Below are positions 1-5,965 of a DNA stretch of 7,534 nucleotides, in pieces (the first letter of the stretch is position 1; the number at the start of each line of letters is the position of its first letter). Position numbers and translations under genes: made by a program. The notes under the pieces were generated by a model. It had not been told where the DNA came from and searched no databases. It saw only the letters and a program-made list of their open reading frames with translations. The DNA comes from Alkalimonas sp. (lineage in GTDB: Bacteria > Pseudomonadota > Gammaproteobacteria > Enterobacterales > Alteromonadaceae), in assembly GCA_007117525.1 (NCBI GenBank), contig SKGJ01000323.1:1-7534 (forward strand). Reading direction: 5' to 3'.

Positions 1-99
1 TAGCAGCGTAAAATTAATGGCCTGGCCATTGTCAACGACCAGCAACAACCGGTAGGAGCCATGAACATGCACGATTTACTGAAAGCCGGAGTACTGTGA
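1..99 (+). CDS. kdsD: KdsD, D-arabinose-5-phosphate isomerase, C-terminal tail only
   Basis: KdsD converts ribulose-5-phosphate to arabinose-5-phosphate, the first step towards Kdo for lipopolysaccharide. Only the end of its second CBS domain is in the window. The residues QRKINGLAIVND and GAMNMHDLLKAGVL align, from memory, with the E. coli tail (KRKITAAPVVDE, GAINLQDFYQAGII), and the gene stops at TGA 97-99. The position directly before kdsC supports the call. One oddity: reading this frame back to the window edge, bases 1-3 are TAG, a stop codon, followed by 31 sense codons that still look like KdsD. Either the edge base is wrong, the gene carries a nonsense change, or the open frame really begins after it. 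The rest of the gene lies outside the window. Confidence 0.8.
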
Positions 100-656
100 T
101 GCAAGCATTATTTACCCAATGCTACCAACCAGTAACCGATGCGCTGTGGCAGCGAGCGGGTCAGGTCCAGCTGTTGATTTGCGACGTCGACGGCGTTTTT
201 TCCGATGGCCGCATTTATCTTGGCAATCAGGGAGAAGAGCTGAAAGCTTTTCATACCCGTGATGGTTTTGGCGTCAAAGCTTTGCGTAAAGCGGGTATCG
301 AAGTTGCTATCATTACCGGTCGCCAATCCGACATCGTTCGCGATCGCATGCAATCACTGACCGTCCCTTACATCTACCAGGGACAAGAACACAAAACCCC
401 CGCTTTTCAGGAGCTGCTGGAAAAAACGCAGTTGGCACCAGAACAAGTGGCCTACATTGGCGATGACTTAAGTGACTGGGAGGTGATGCAAAAGGTTGGA
501 CTTAGTATCGCCGTCGCCGATGCTCACCCCTATTTACGCCTGCAGAGCCAGTACATCACCCAATGCCCAGGCGGCTTTGGCGCGGTGAGGGAAGCAGCCG
601 ATTTGTTGCTGATGAGCCGGGATGCCTTTAATCAGTTTCAAGGCAGCAGCTCATGA
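99..656 (+). CDS. kdsC: KdsC, 3-deoxy-D-manno-octulosonate-8-phosphate phosphatase
   Basis: KdsC is a cytoplasmic HAD-superfamily phosphatase that removes phosphate from Kdo-8-phosphate to give Kdo. The protein is 185 residues, close to the E. coli enzyme. All HAD motifs are visible: DVDGVFSDG with nucleophile Asp29 and Asp31, ITGR at 72-75 (motif II), Lys99 in the GQEHK stretch (motif III), and GDDLSDW at 121-127 with metal-binding Asp residues. Like other KdsC proteins it has no large cap domain. I chose ATG at 99 because GGAG at 88-91 lies 7 bases upstream; a GTG at 96 would add one residue with poorer spacing. The start overlaps the kdsD stop by one base, and the end overlaps lptC by four, which implies translational coupling. 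Confidence 0.97.
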   Translation: MQALFTQCYQPVTDALWQRAGQVQLLICDVDGVFSDGRIYLGNQGEELKAFHTRDGFGVKALRKAGIEVAIITGRQSDIVRDRMQSLTVPYIYQGQEHKTPAFQELLEKTQLAPEQVAYIGDDLSDWEVMQKVGLSIAVADAHPYLRLQSQYITQCPGGFGAVREAADLLLMSRDAFNQFQGSSS

Positions 657-1207
657 GACGTTGGTTGTTGCTGCTGCTTGCTGTGACGCTGTCGGCCAGC
701 CTCTGGTATTGGTGGAGCCATAGCGATGATGATCAGCGGCCAGCCACCGAACCGGAACTGATCCCGGACTTTATTGCCGAAAACCTGACCCGAATCGTCT
801 ACGATGAACAGGGTCAACTCAGCGAGCTGGTGCAGGCTGTACGGATGGAGCATTACGATCTGCTCGGCTTCACCCAGCTGGAAAAGCCGGTATTTACCTT
901 GCTCGACAGGACACAGCAGCGGAATTGGCAGCTGTCCAGCAACAGCGCCGTCTTGTATCCGGATGATAAGCTGATTCTGGACGGAGCCGTGCTGCTGCAG
1001 AACCTGTCCGCCGACGCATTGATTGATCAAGTGCAAACCGGTTATCTTGAAATGCTGTTACCTTCAGAGCAACTAGTCACCGATGAAAGGGTCGAACTGG
1101 TTGGCGATGGCTTTTCAATTGTTGGCCGAGGTCTTAGGGCCAGCATCGTGCAACAAAGCATCGAACTTAAAGAACATATTCGGACGGATTACCATCATGA
1201 ACCTTAA
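653..1207 (+). CDS. lptC: LptC, lipopolysaccharide export inner-membrane protein
   Basis: LptC links the LptB2FG ATP-driven extractor in the inner membrane to the periplasmic LptA bridge. The protein has 184 residues (E. coli about 191). It starts with a short basic end (MRR) and one hydrophobic segment at about residues 4-21 rich in Leu and Trp, then a charged linker (SDDDQ) and a periplasmic beta-jellyroll domain. Family resemblance is clear in the stretch with YDEQGQLSELVQA and HYD, which is typical of the LptC fold although overall conservation is low. ATG 653 overlaps the kdsC stop (ATGA). A weak AAGG at 640-643 lies upstream. The last 11 bases overlap lptA. Function is assigned from sequence pattern and from its place between kdsC and lptA. 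Confidence 0.93.
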   Translation: MRRWLLLLLAVTLSASLWYWWSHSDDDQRPATEPELIPDFIAENLTRIVYDEQGQLSELVQAVRMEHYDLLGFTQLEKPVFTLLDRTQQRNWQLSSNSAVLYPDDKLILDGAVLLQNLSADALIDQVQTGYLEMLLPSEQLVTDERVELVGDGFSIVGRGLRASIVQQSIELKEHIRTDYHHEP

Positions 1208-1715
1208 GATCACATGGCTCGCATTGTTATTCACCCTATCGGTGGCAGCATCGACCCAAAATGACTTCCAACAGCCTTTAAGCATCGACTCGGAAGCCTT
1301 TTTCACCGACCTGCAAAGTGCCAATGTAGTCTATGAACGCAATGTTCTGGTGCAACAAGGCAGCCTGATCATTCGGGCTGACCGATTGGAGGTTGATGGC
1401 TCCGCTGGTAAAGGCCTGGAAATCTTTATTGCCACCGGCAGCCCGGCCACCTACAGTCAACAGATGGAGGATGGCAGTCTGGTCGAAGCCCAGGCTCAAG
1501 AGGTCCGCTATGACCGCGCCAGCCGTATTCTAATCATGACTGGCGAAGCCGAACTTAAGCAAAGCGGCAGCCTGGTGCAAGCTGCTCGCATTGAATACAA
1601 CATGGAAAGTCAACAGATGCAGGCAGAGCGCGGAGAAAATGGCCGGGTTCGCACTATTTTCGCGCCGGAAAGCCTGCCTCAGCCTGAACCCAAACCCGAG
1701 AATCAACAACCATGA
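1197..1715 (+). CDS. lptA: LptA, periplasmic lipopolysaccharide transport bridge protein
   Basis: LptA oligomerises head to tail to carry lipopolysaccharide across the periplasm from LptC to LptD. The protein has 172 residues. Residues 1-19 form a signal peptide (MNLKITW, then a hydrophobic core, then SVAAS) with cleavage probably after Ala18 or Ser19. The mature OstA-like domain shows the expected pattern: QPLSIDSE, a [12 protein letters not shown] strand, [17 protein letters not shown], and later [11 protein letters not shown] Pro- and Glu-rich tail ends the protein. The longer open frame reaches back to 1083, but ATG 1197 is chosen because the signal peptide starts there; GGA at 1186-1188 is 8 bases upstream. 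It overlaps lptC by 11 bases and lptB by 4 (ATGA). Confidence 0.95.
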   Translation: MNLKITWLALLFTLSVAASTQNDFQQPLSIDSEAFFTDLQSANVVYERNVLVQQGSLIIRADRLEVDGSAGKGLEIFIATGSPATYSQQMEDGSLVEAQAQEVRYDRASRILIMTGEAELKQSGSLVQAARIEYNMESQQMQAERGENGRVRTIFAPESLPQPEPKPENQQP

Positions 1716-2434
1716 AGTTAACGGCCAGTCACCTTGCAAAGAGCTACAAAGGTCGCCAGGTGGTGAAAGATGTCAGCCTGGAAGTTAGTGCAGGTCAAAT
1801 TGTTGGCTTGCTTGGCCCGAATGGAGCCGGCAAAACCACCACCTTTTACATGATTGTGGGTTTGGTCCCCAGTGACCGCGGTGAAATCCGGCTGGGCGAG
1901 CAAGATCTAACCGATCAGCCCATTCATCAGCGTGCCCGGCTGGGCATTGGCTACCTGCCGCAAGAAAGCTCCATTTTCCGCAAGTTGACGGTTCGTCAGA
2001 ACCTGATGGCAATTCTGCAAACCCGGTCGGATCTCAATGCCGCAGCTCAGGAAGAAACCGCCGATGACTTGCTGGAAGAATTTCACATCGGCCACATCAG
2101 CAACAGCCTGGGCATGAGCCTGTCCGGCGGTGAACGGCGACGGGTTGAAATCGCCCGGGCACTGGCAGCCAATCCCGGCTTTATTCTGCTCGATGAGCCT
2201 TTTGCCGGTGTCGATCCCATCTCGGTGCTGGACATCAAAAAAATTATTCAGCACCTCAGTCAACGGGGTATTGGCGTTCTGATTACCGATCACAATGTAC
2301 GGGAAACCCTGGATGTCTGTGAAACGGCTTACATCGTTAGCCATGGTGAATTGATAGCCAAAGGTTCCCCTGCCGACGTCCTGGCAAATCAGCACGTCAG
2401 AGATGTATACCTAGGTGAGCAATTCAGGCTATAG
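1712..2434 (+). CDS. lptB: LptB, lipopolysaccharide export ABC transporter ATPase
   Basis: LptB is the cytoplasmic ATPase that dimerises with LptFG to extract lipopolysaccharide from the inner membrane. The 240-residue length equals the usual LptB. Motifs in order: Walker [10 protein letters not shown] at 35-43, Q-loop Gln84 in YLPQE, ABC signature LSGGERRR at 137-144, Walker [13 protein letters not shown] with catalytic Glu162, and the H-loop His194 in TDHNVRET. The signature and the DEPFAGVDP block are typical of LptB rather than amino-acid transporter ATPases. ATG 1712 overlaps the lptA stop, with no good ribosome binding site, so coupling to lptA translation is likely. It ends in TAG, which shows that TAG works as a normal stop in this genome. 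lptF and lptG are not in the window. Confidence 0.98.
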   Translation: MKLTASHLAKSYKGRQVVKDVSLEVSAGQIVGLLGPNGAGKTTTFYMIVGLVPSDRGEIRLGEQDLTDQPIHQRARLGIGYLPQESSIFRKLTVRQNLMAILQTRSDLNAAAQEETADDLLEEFHIGHISNSLGMSLSGGERRRVEIARALAANPGFILLDEPFAGVDPISVLDIKKIIQHLSQRGIGVLITDHNVRETLDVCETAYIVSHGELIAKGSPADVLANQHVRDVYLGEQFRL

Positions 2435-2462
2435 TTAATGAGTCAGGCTTTTTCATTTTTGC

Positions 2463-2467
2463 AGGAG
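2463..2467 (+). promoter_or_regulatory. AGGAG, candidate rpoN ribosome binding site with long spacing
   Basis: AGGAG is the only good Shine-Dalgarno match before rpoN, but it lies 14 bases from the ATG at 2482, longer than the usual 5-10. An in-frame TAA at 2470-2472 rules out starts further upstream. The only other candidate is AAG at 2471-2473, which is weak. rpoN may therefore be translated inefficiently; this is inference. Confidence 0.4.
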
Positions 2468-2481
2468 CATAAGTCACGTCA

Positions 2482-3975
2482 ATGAAGCCATCTTTGCAAC
2501 TTCGTCTTGGCCAGCAACTTACGATGACCCCCCAGTTACAGCAGGCAATCCGGCTGCTGCAGCTGTCGACCATCGAGTTGCAGCAGGAAATTCAGGAGGC
2601 ACTGGATGCCAACCCGCTGCTGGAATCGGCAGAGGACTATGAGTCGCAAAATGGCAGCGATGAGCATGGCCTGGGTGAGCTGGCGGCAGATGCCCACAAA
2701 GAACACACCAACAGCACAGACGACAGCAACGACGAACCCATCGAGCCCGATACCGGTGAAGCCATGACCAGCCAGGACATCAGCGACGACTTGCCGCTGG
2801 ACAATCACTGGGATGATCTGGTCAGTGCCGCCCCAGTCAGCACCGGCAGTTACAATGGCGAAGACGACAGCTTGTATCAAGGCGAAACCACCGAAACCCT
2901 GCAAAGTTACCTGCGCTGGCAAATGGAGCTGACCCCTTTTTCCGACACCGATCGCGCCATTGCCGAAATAATCATCGAAGCCATCGATGAAAGCGGCTTT
3001 CTCACCATCAGCTGTGACGACATTCTCGAGTCTTTGGGTATGGTCGATGTTGAAGCCGATGAAGTCGAAGCGGTACTAAAGCGCATTCAATTATTTGATC
3101 CCATCGGGGTTGGCTCGCGCAGTGTGCAGGAGTCTTTGCTGGTTCAGCTGCGTCAGTTCGAGCCAGATACCCCGATGCTGGCAGAAGCCAGGCAGCTAAT
3201 CAGCCAGCATGCAGACTTGTTGGCCAACCGGGATTTTCGCACCCTGATGAAGTTGACCAGGCTAAGAGAGCATGAACTACGCGATGCGATGAAGTTGATC
3301 CACAGCCTAAATCCACGGCCTGGTACCACTGTGATCCGGGAAGAACAAAGCTACATTATCCCGGATGTCACCGTGAAGAAGGTGAAAGGTCGCTGGCAAG
3401 TGGAACTTAATCCGGATTCGATGCCCAAAATACGTATCAACCAGCAGTATGCGGCGATGAGCAGAACGGCGAAAAGCTCTGCCGATAGCCAGTTTATTCG
3501 GTCCCATTTACAAGAAGCCAAGTGGTTTTTAAAAAGCATTGAAAGCAGAAACGACACCCTACTCAAAGTCGCCAATTGCATTGTGCAACAACAGCAGGGA
3601 TTTTTTGAACATGGGGAAGAAGCGATGCGACCCATGGTGCTGAATGATGTCGCCGAAATGGTTGGCATGCACGAATCCACCATTTCCAGGGTCACCACAC
3701 AAAAGTTCATGCACACCCCCCGCGGGATTTTTGAACTGAAGTTCTTTTTCTCCAGTCATGTCAGTACTGAAAACGGCGGCGAGTGTTCTTCGACCGCCAT
3801 TCGGGCACTGATTAAAAAGTTAGTGGCGGCGGAAAACCCGACAAAACCACTGAGCGACAGTAAAATGGTGGAAATTTTGTCGGATCAGGGCATCAATGTT
3901 GCCCGCAGAACTATTGCCAAGTACCGCGAGGCCTTGCTTATCCCGCCGTCAAATCAACGCAAGACCTTGATCTGA
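2482..3975 (+). CDS. rpoN: RpoN, RNA polymerase sigma-54 factor
   Basis: Sigma-54 directs RNA polymerase to -24/-12 promoters (GG and GC elements) and needs an AAA+ activator to open them. The protein has 497 residues, normal for a proteobacterial RpoN. Region I at 1-48 is the Gln/Leu-rich activator-responsive segment ([16 protein letters not shown]). Region II at about 50-110 is acidic and variable. A core-binding region follows. The helix-turn-helix ends around MHESTISR at 396-403, and the RpoN box [10 protein letters not shown] is at 474-483, with Ile where the common consensus has Val. The C-terminus [11 protein letters not shown] matches the family. ATG 2482 is the only possible canonical start after the in-frame TAA at 2470. 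It is separated from lptB by 47 bases and may have its own promoter there, but I see no convincing one. Confidence 0.99.
   Translation: MKPSLQLRLGQQLTMTPQLQQAIRLLQLSTIELQQEIQEALDANPLLESAEDYESQNGSDEHGLGELAADAHKEHTNSTDDSNDEPIEPDTGEAMTSQDISDDLPLDNHWDDLVSAAPVSTGSYNGEDDSLYQGETTETLQSYLRWQMELTPFSDTDRAIAEIIIEAIDESGFLTISCDDILESLGMVDVEADEVEAVLKRIQLFDPIGVGSRSVQESLLVQLRQFEPDTPMLAEARQLISQHADLLANRDFRTLMKLTRLREHELRDAMKLIHSLNPRPGTTVIREEQSYIIPDVTVKKVKGRWQVELNPDSMPKIRINQQYAAMSRTAKSSADSQFIRSHLQEAKWFLKSIESRNDTLLKVANCIVQQQQGFFEHGEEAMRPMVLNDVAEMVGMHESTISRVTTQKFMHTPRGIFELKFFFSSHVSTENGGECSSTAIRALIKKLVAAENPTKPLSDSKMVEILSDQGINVARRTIAKYREALLIPPSNQRKTLI
3888..3903 (+). promoter_or_regulatory. Sigma-54-like -24/-12 element inside the end of rpoN, upstream of hpf
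   Basis: The stretch GGCATCAATGTTGC has GG (3889-3890) and GC (3901-3902) exactly 12 bases apart, plus GGCA and TTGC cores of the sigma-54 consensus TGGCACG-N4-TTGC. It misses the first T, the CG after GGCA, and the last A/T. Transcription would begin near 3913, about 90 bases before hpf. The same bases encode the conserved GlnGlyIle...ValAla just before the RpoN box, and an equally good match occurs by chance in lptC (889-902), so support is weak. Confidence 0.2.
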
Positions 3976-3987
3976 GTACTTAACAAG

Positions 3988-3992
3988 AAGGA
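3988..3992 (+). promoter_or_regulatory. Strong ribosome binding site of hpf (AAGGA)
   Basis: AAGGA lies 8 bases before the hpf ATG, within a purine-rich run in the 25-base rpoN-hpf gap. It is one of the best-placed Shine-Dalgarno sequences in the cluster, which fits high production of HPF relative to its operon neighbours. Confidence 0.75.
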
Positions 3993-4000
3993 AACAGGCT

Positions 4001-4288
4001 ATGCAAATCAATCTTACCGGTCGTCATGTCGAAATTACAGAAGCCTTAAAAGACTATGTAGACAACAAGTTTGCCAAGCTCGAACGCCACTTTGAGCACA
4101 TAAACAATGTACATGTGGTGCTAAACGTGGAAAAATTACAACAGATTGCAGAAGCCAAGCTCAACCTGAATGGCGGCGAAGTCTTTGCCGTATCTGAGAG
4201 TGAAAATATGTATGCTGCCATTGACCAGTTGATCGACAAACTGGATCGCCAGGTCATTAAGCATAAAGAGAAATTAGCCCGACACTAA
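4001..4288 (+). CDS. hpf: HPF, short ribosome hibernation promoting factor
   Basis: Short HPF binds the 30S decoding region and, together with RMF in gammaproteobacteria, promotes 100S ribosome dimers in slow or stationary growth. The protein is 95 residues, the same length as E. coli HPF, and lacks the C-terminal dimerisation domain of long HPF. Recognisable blocks are MQINLTGRHVEITEALKDYV, KFAKLERHF, VVLNVEKL, LNGGEVFA, and the end MYAAIDQLIDKLDRQVIKHKEKL, all close to E. coli. The beta-alpha-beta-beta-beta-alpha fold of the family fits this pattern. Its own ribosome binding site, unlike the coupled genes around it, suggests separate control of its dose. The stop is TAA, and ptsN begins 5 bases later. 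Confidence 0.97.
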   Translation: MQINLTGRHVEITEALKDYVDNKFAKLERHFEHINNVHVVLNVEKLQQIAEAKLNLNGGEVFAVSESENMYAAIDQLIDKLDRQVIKHKEKLARH

Positions 4289-4293
4289 TTAAG

Positions 4294-4764
4294 ATGACAA
4301 CACTAAGCACCATGTTATCGCAGGACTGCACCAAAAGTGCAGTCCTTTTTAACAGCAAAAAACGCATTCTTGAATACATAGCAGAGCTGGCCCATCAGCA
4401 ACTGCCGGATACCTCTGAATATGCCATCCTGGAATCGCTGATGACCCGGGAACGCTTGGGTTCAACCGGCATCGGGGGCGGAATTGCGATTCCGCATGGC
4501 AAGTTAAAAGACGTCGAACAGCCAGTGCTGGTCTTTGTCGTCAGCCAGGATCCGATTCAGTTTGATGCCATCGACAACCAAGCGGTGGATATTTTTTGCG
4601 CCATTCTGATCCCGGAAAATCAATGCCAGCTGCACTTGAATACCCTGGCATCCATTGCCAAGCTGTTGTCAAAGAAAGAGTTGACCCGGAAAATTCGCCA
4701 TGCCCAATCGGATCAGGATTTGTATCAAATCCTGCTCAGTGCCAATCAGGAAACGGAGCGTTAA
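4294..4764 (+). CDS. ptsN: PtsN, nitrogen-related PTS enzyme IIA (EIIA-Ntr)
   Basis: PtsN is the output protein of the PTS-Ntr chain (PtsP to PtsO to PtsN). It does not import sugar; depending on phosphorylation it regulates potassium transport, envelope and nitrogen functions. The protein has 156 residues (E. coli about 163) and is a single IIA domain of the fructose/mannitol type. The phosphorylation site is His68 in IAIPHGK (64-70), preceded by the diagnostic LGSTGIGGG. FDAIDNQAVD and the C-terminal AQSDQDLYQIL match E. coli PtsN. ATG 4294 is 5 bases after the hpf stop and has no real Shine-Dalgarno sequence, so initiation is probably coupled to hpf; ATG 4312 is a possible alternative. Two perfect hairpins lie inside the gene, at 4322-4346 and 4714-4734 (listed separately). 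Confidence 0.97.
   Translation: MTTLSTMLSQDCTKSAVLFNSKKRILEYIAELAHQQLPDTSEYAILESLMTRERLGSTGIGGGIAIPHGKLKDVEQPVLVFVVSQDPIQFDAIDNQAVDIFCAILIPENQCQLHLNTLASIAKLLSKKELTRKIRHAQSDQDLYQILLSANQETER
4322..4350 (+). terminator. Perfect 10-bp hairpin plus T run inside the 5' end of ptsN
   Basis: The left arm AGGACTGCAC (4322-4331) and right arm GTGCAGTCCT (4337-4346) are exact reverse complements around the loop CAAAA, and a run of five T (4346-4350) follows. This is the form of an intrinsic terminator. It is in frame within ptsN codons 10-18, which encode family-like residues (DCTKSAVLF), so it cannot be an intergenic terminator; premature termination or attenuation when ptsN is untranslated is the likely role. 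The T run is short, so termination may be partial. By rough count (equal base use, loops 3-8) about 0.04 such perfect 10-bp repeats are expected in 7.5 kb. Confidence 0.55.
4714..4734 (+). other. Perfect 9-bp hairpin with 3-base loop near the 3' end of ptsN
   Basis: CAGGATTTG (4714-4722) and CAAATCCTG (4726-4734) are exact reverse complements around TAT. No T run follows, so it is not a terminator. It ends 20 bases before the rapZ GGAG (4755-4758) and 30 bases before the rapZ ATG, where it could act as a structure that blocks 3'-exonucleases, a processing site, or an insulator that keeps the rapZ ribosome binding site unpaired. It also encodes PtsN residues QDLYQIL. Its role is inferred, but the symmetry is plain. 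Confidence 0.5.
4755..4758 (+). promoter_or_regulatory. Ribosome binding site of rapZ (GGAG)
   Basis: GGAG lies within the last codons of ptsN, 6 bases before ATG 4765. The start directly abuts the ptsN TAA (TAAATG). This allows both direct initiation and reinitiation after ptsN. Confidence 0.7.
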
Positions 4765-5628
4765 ATGAAGCTTTTGGTCGTCAGCGGTCGTTCAGGATCC
4801 GGCAAGTCGGTCGCCTTACGAGTGCTGGAGGACCTGGGTTACTACTGCGTTGACAACATTCCTGTCAACTTACTGCCCACCCTGGCCAATGCCGTGATGG
4901 ACAAGTACGAGCGGGTCGCGATTAGCATTGATGTGCGTAACTTGCCGGAGGATCCGGATGAACTGGCCGAAATTCTGACCTACCTGCCCCGTAAACTGGA
5001 ACTGACCATTTTGTATCTGGATGCCGATCACAACAGCCTGATCAAGCGATTCAGTGAAACCCGACGTATGCATCCATTATCGCATCAATCGATGTCACTG
5101 GATGATGCCATTTTACGTGAGCAGCAATTGCTGGATCCTATCGCCAGCCGGGCCGATCTCTACATCGATACCACCGACCTGAATGTCTATCAACTGTCCG
5201 ATCAAATTCGCGAGCGTTTATTAGGGCAGCAATCAGGTCGCCTGGTGATCCTGTTTGAGTCGTTCGGCTTTAAATACGGCATTCCAAAAGATGCAGACTT
5301 TGTGTTTGATGCCCGCTTTTTACCGAACCCACACTGGGAGCCAGAGCTAAAGCCACAAACCGGATTGGATTTGCCAGTGCAGCAGTACCTGAGTGCGAAG
5401 CAGGTGGTGCAGGACTACATTCAGCAAATCCATCAATTTGTCAGTCAATGGCTGCCTGAACTGGAAAAAAACAACCGCAGCTACCTGACCATCGCCATTG
5501 GCTGCACCGGTGGCCAGCACCGTTCTGTTTTTATCGCCGAGCAATTGACCGCCCTGCTGCGTGAACAGCGCAGCGACATTCAAATTCGCCACCGCGAACT
5601 GGTACGTCATCATGGCCACAAGGTATAG
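4765..5628 (+). CDS. rapZ: RapZ, RNase adapter / GlcN-6-phosphate sensing nucleotide-binding protein
   Basis: In E. coli RapZ (formerly YvcJ/YhbJ type) senses glucosamine-6-phosphate and guides RNase E to the small RNA GlmZ, controlling GlmS and so envelope precursors. The protein has 287 residues (E. coli 284). The N-terminal P-loop domain has Walker A GRSGSGKS at 8-15 and a Walker-B-like ISIDVRN with Asp56. The C-terminal domain carries GCTGGQHRS at 246-254, the family's conserved ligand site; E. coli, from memory, has Lys instead of this Gln. The extreme C-terminus reads RHRELVRHHGHKV rather than the Lys/Arg-rich E. coli tail needed there for RNA binding. The RNA-adapter role is therefore not assured here. 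It abuts ptsN, overlaps ptsO by 17 bases, and ends in TAG. Confidence 0.95.
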   Translation: MKLLVVSGRSGSGKSVALRVLEDLGYYCVDNIPVNLLPTLANAVMDKYERVAISIDVRNLPEDPDELAEILTYLPRKLELTILYLDADHNSLIKRFSETRRMHPLSHQSMSLDDAILREQQLLDPIASRADLYIDTTDLNVYQLSDQIRERLLGQQSGRLVILFESFGFKYGIPKDADFVFDARFLPNPHWEPELKPQTGLDLPVQQYLSAKQVVQDYIQQIHQFVSQWLPELEKNNRSYLTIAIGCTGGQHRSVFIAEQLTALLREQRSDIQIRHRELVRHHGHKV

Positions 5629-5887
5629 CGCTCAGGTCACCATTGTCAATGCGCTGGGGTTGCATGCCCGCCCGGCAGCCAGGCTGGCACAGCTGTGTCA
5701 GCAGTTTCACAGTCGGATTGAACTACGCCAGGAAACAAAAACTGCCGATGCCAGCAGCGTGTTGGCTTTGTTGATGCTGGCAAGCAGCCAGGGCAAGTCG
5801 GTTGAAGTGATTGCCGAAGGCGACGATGCCGAAACCGCCATGCAGGCGGTGGTGCAGCTGATCGCCAACGGTTTTGAGGAAGGTTAA
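5612..5887 (+). CDS. ptsO: NPr (PtsO), HPr-like phosphocarrier of the nitrogen-related PTS
   Basis: NPr passes phosphate from PtsP (EI-Ntr) to PtsN, whose gene lies just upstream. The protein has 91 residues (E. coli NPr 90). The phosphorylated residue is His18 in GLHARPAARL, the HPr active-site motif. The ASSVLALLMLASSQG stretch matches the NPr Ser-containing helix region, and the end IANGFEEG resembles E. coli. The open frame reaches back to 5561, but ATG 5612 is chosen because homology begins with the first strand (YSAQVTIVNALG) right after it. The start lies inside the last codons of rapZ (17-base overlap) and has no visible Shine-Dalgarno sequence, so translational coupling to rapZ is likely. 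It is the last plus-strand gene of the cluster; ptsP is not in the window. Confidence 0.96.
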   Translation: MATRYSAQVTIVNALGLHARPAARLAQLCQQFHSRIELRQETKTADASSVLALLMLASSQGKSVEVIAEGDDAETAMQAVVQLIANGFEEG

Positions 5888-5924
5888 GCCGCTGCTGTAT
5901 TCAAACCGGCGGCGATTGACTGGC

Positions 5925-5956
5925 AAAACCCGGAAGCGCCAGCAAAGCGCTCCCGG
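5925..5956 (-). terminator. Intrinsic terminator of ptrB in the convergent gap
   Basis: On the minus strand, about 10 bases past the ptrB stop, CCGGGAGCGC (5956-5947) pairs with GCGCTTCCGG (5939-5930) around a 7-base loop, forming ten pairs with one G-U wobble, followed by G and TTTT (5928-5925). On the plus strand the wobble becomes an A-C mismatch and the following bases are not T-rich, so the signal is oriented for ptrB. It may still slow read-through from ptsO. No separate plus-strand terminator is seen in 5888-5965. Confidence 0.75.
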
Positions 5957-5965
5957 TTCTCTCAC

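Noticed and set aside
16..30. 15-base odd palindrome AATGGCCTGGCCATT in the kdsD tail
   Set aside because: Only 6 pairs form as a hairpin, with a three-base loop, and the bases encode conserved KdsD residues (NGLAI); likely chance.
889..902. GGTATTTACCTTGC in lptC, with correct sigma-54 spacing
   Set aside because: It is inside a gene with no unit starting nearby; about two such matches per strand are expected by chance in a window this size.
1162..1190. Sigma-E-like -35 (CGAACTT) at the end of lptC, where enteric bacteria have a sigma-E promoter for lptA
   Set aside because: The best -10 match, TCGGA at 1180-1184, is only 11 bases away instead of about 16, and nothing fits at the correct spacing.
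1907..2395. 162-codon minus-strand open frame opposite lptB
   Set aside because: It is the mirror of a strongly conserved ATPase gene and shows no recognisable domain.
2430..2435. TATAGT overlapping the lptB stop as a -10 box for rpoN
   Set aside because: The bases at the expected -35 position do not resemble TTGACA.
2443..2461. GG...TTGC in the lptB-rpoN gap resembling a sigma-54 promoter
   Set aside because: GG and GC are 15 bases apart, not 12; sigma-54 elements do not tolerate this.
4849..4869. GTTGACA-N7-TGTCAAC in rapZ, containing the -35 consensus TTGACA
   Set aside because: No -10 box at 16-18 bases, and 7-bp inverted repeats of this kind are expected by chance.
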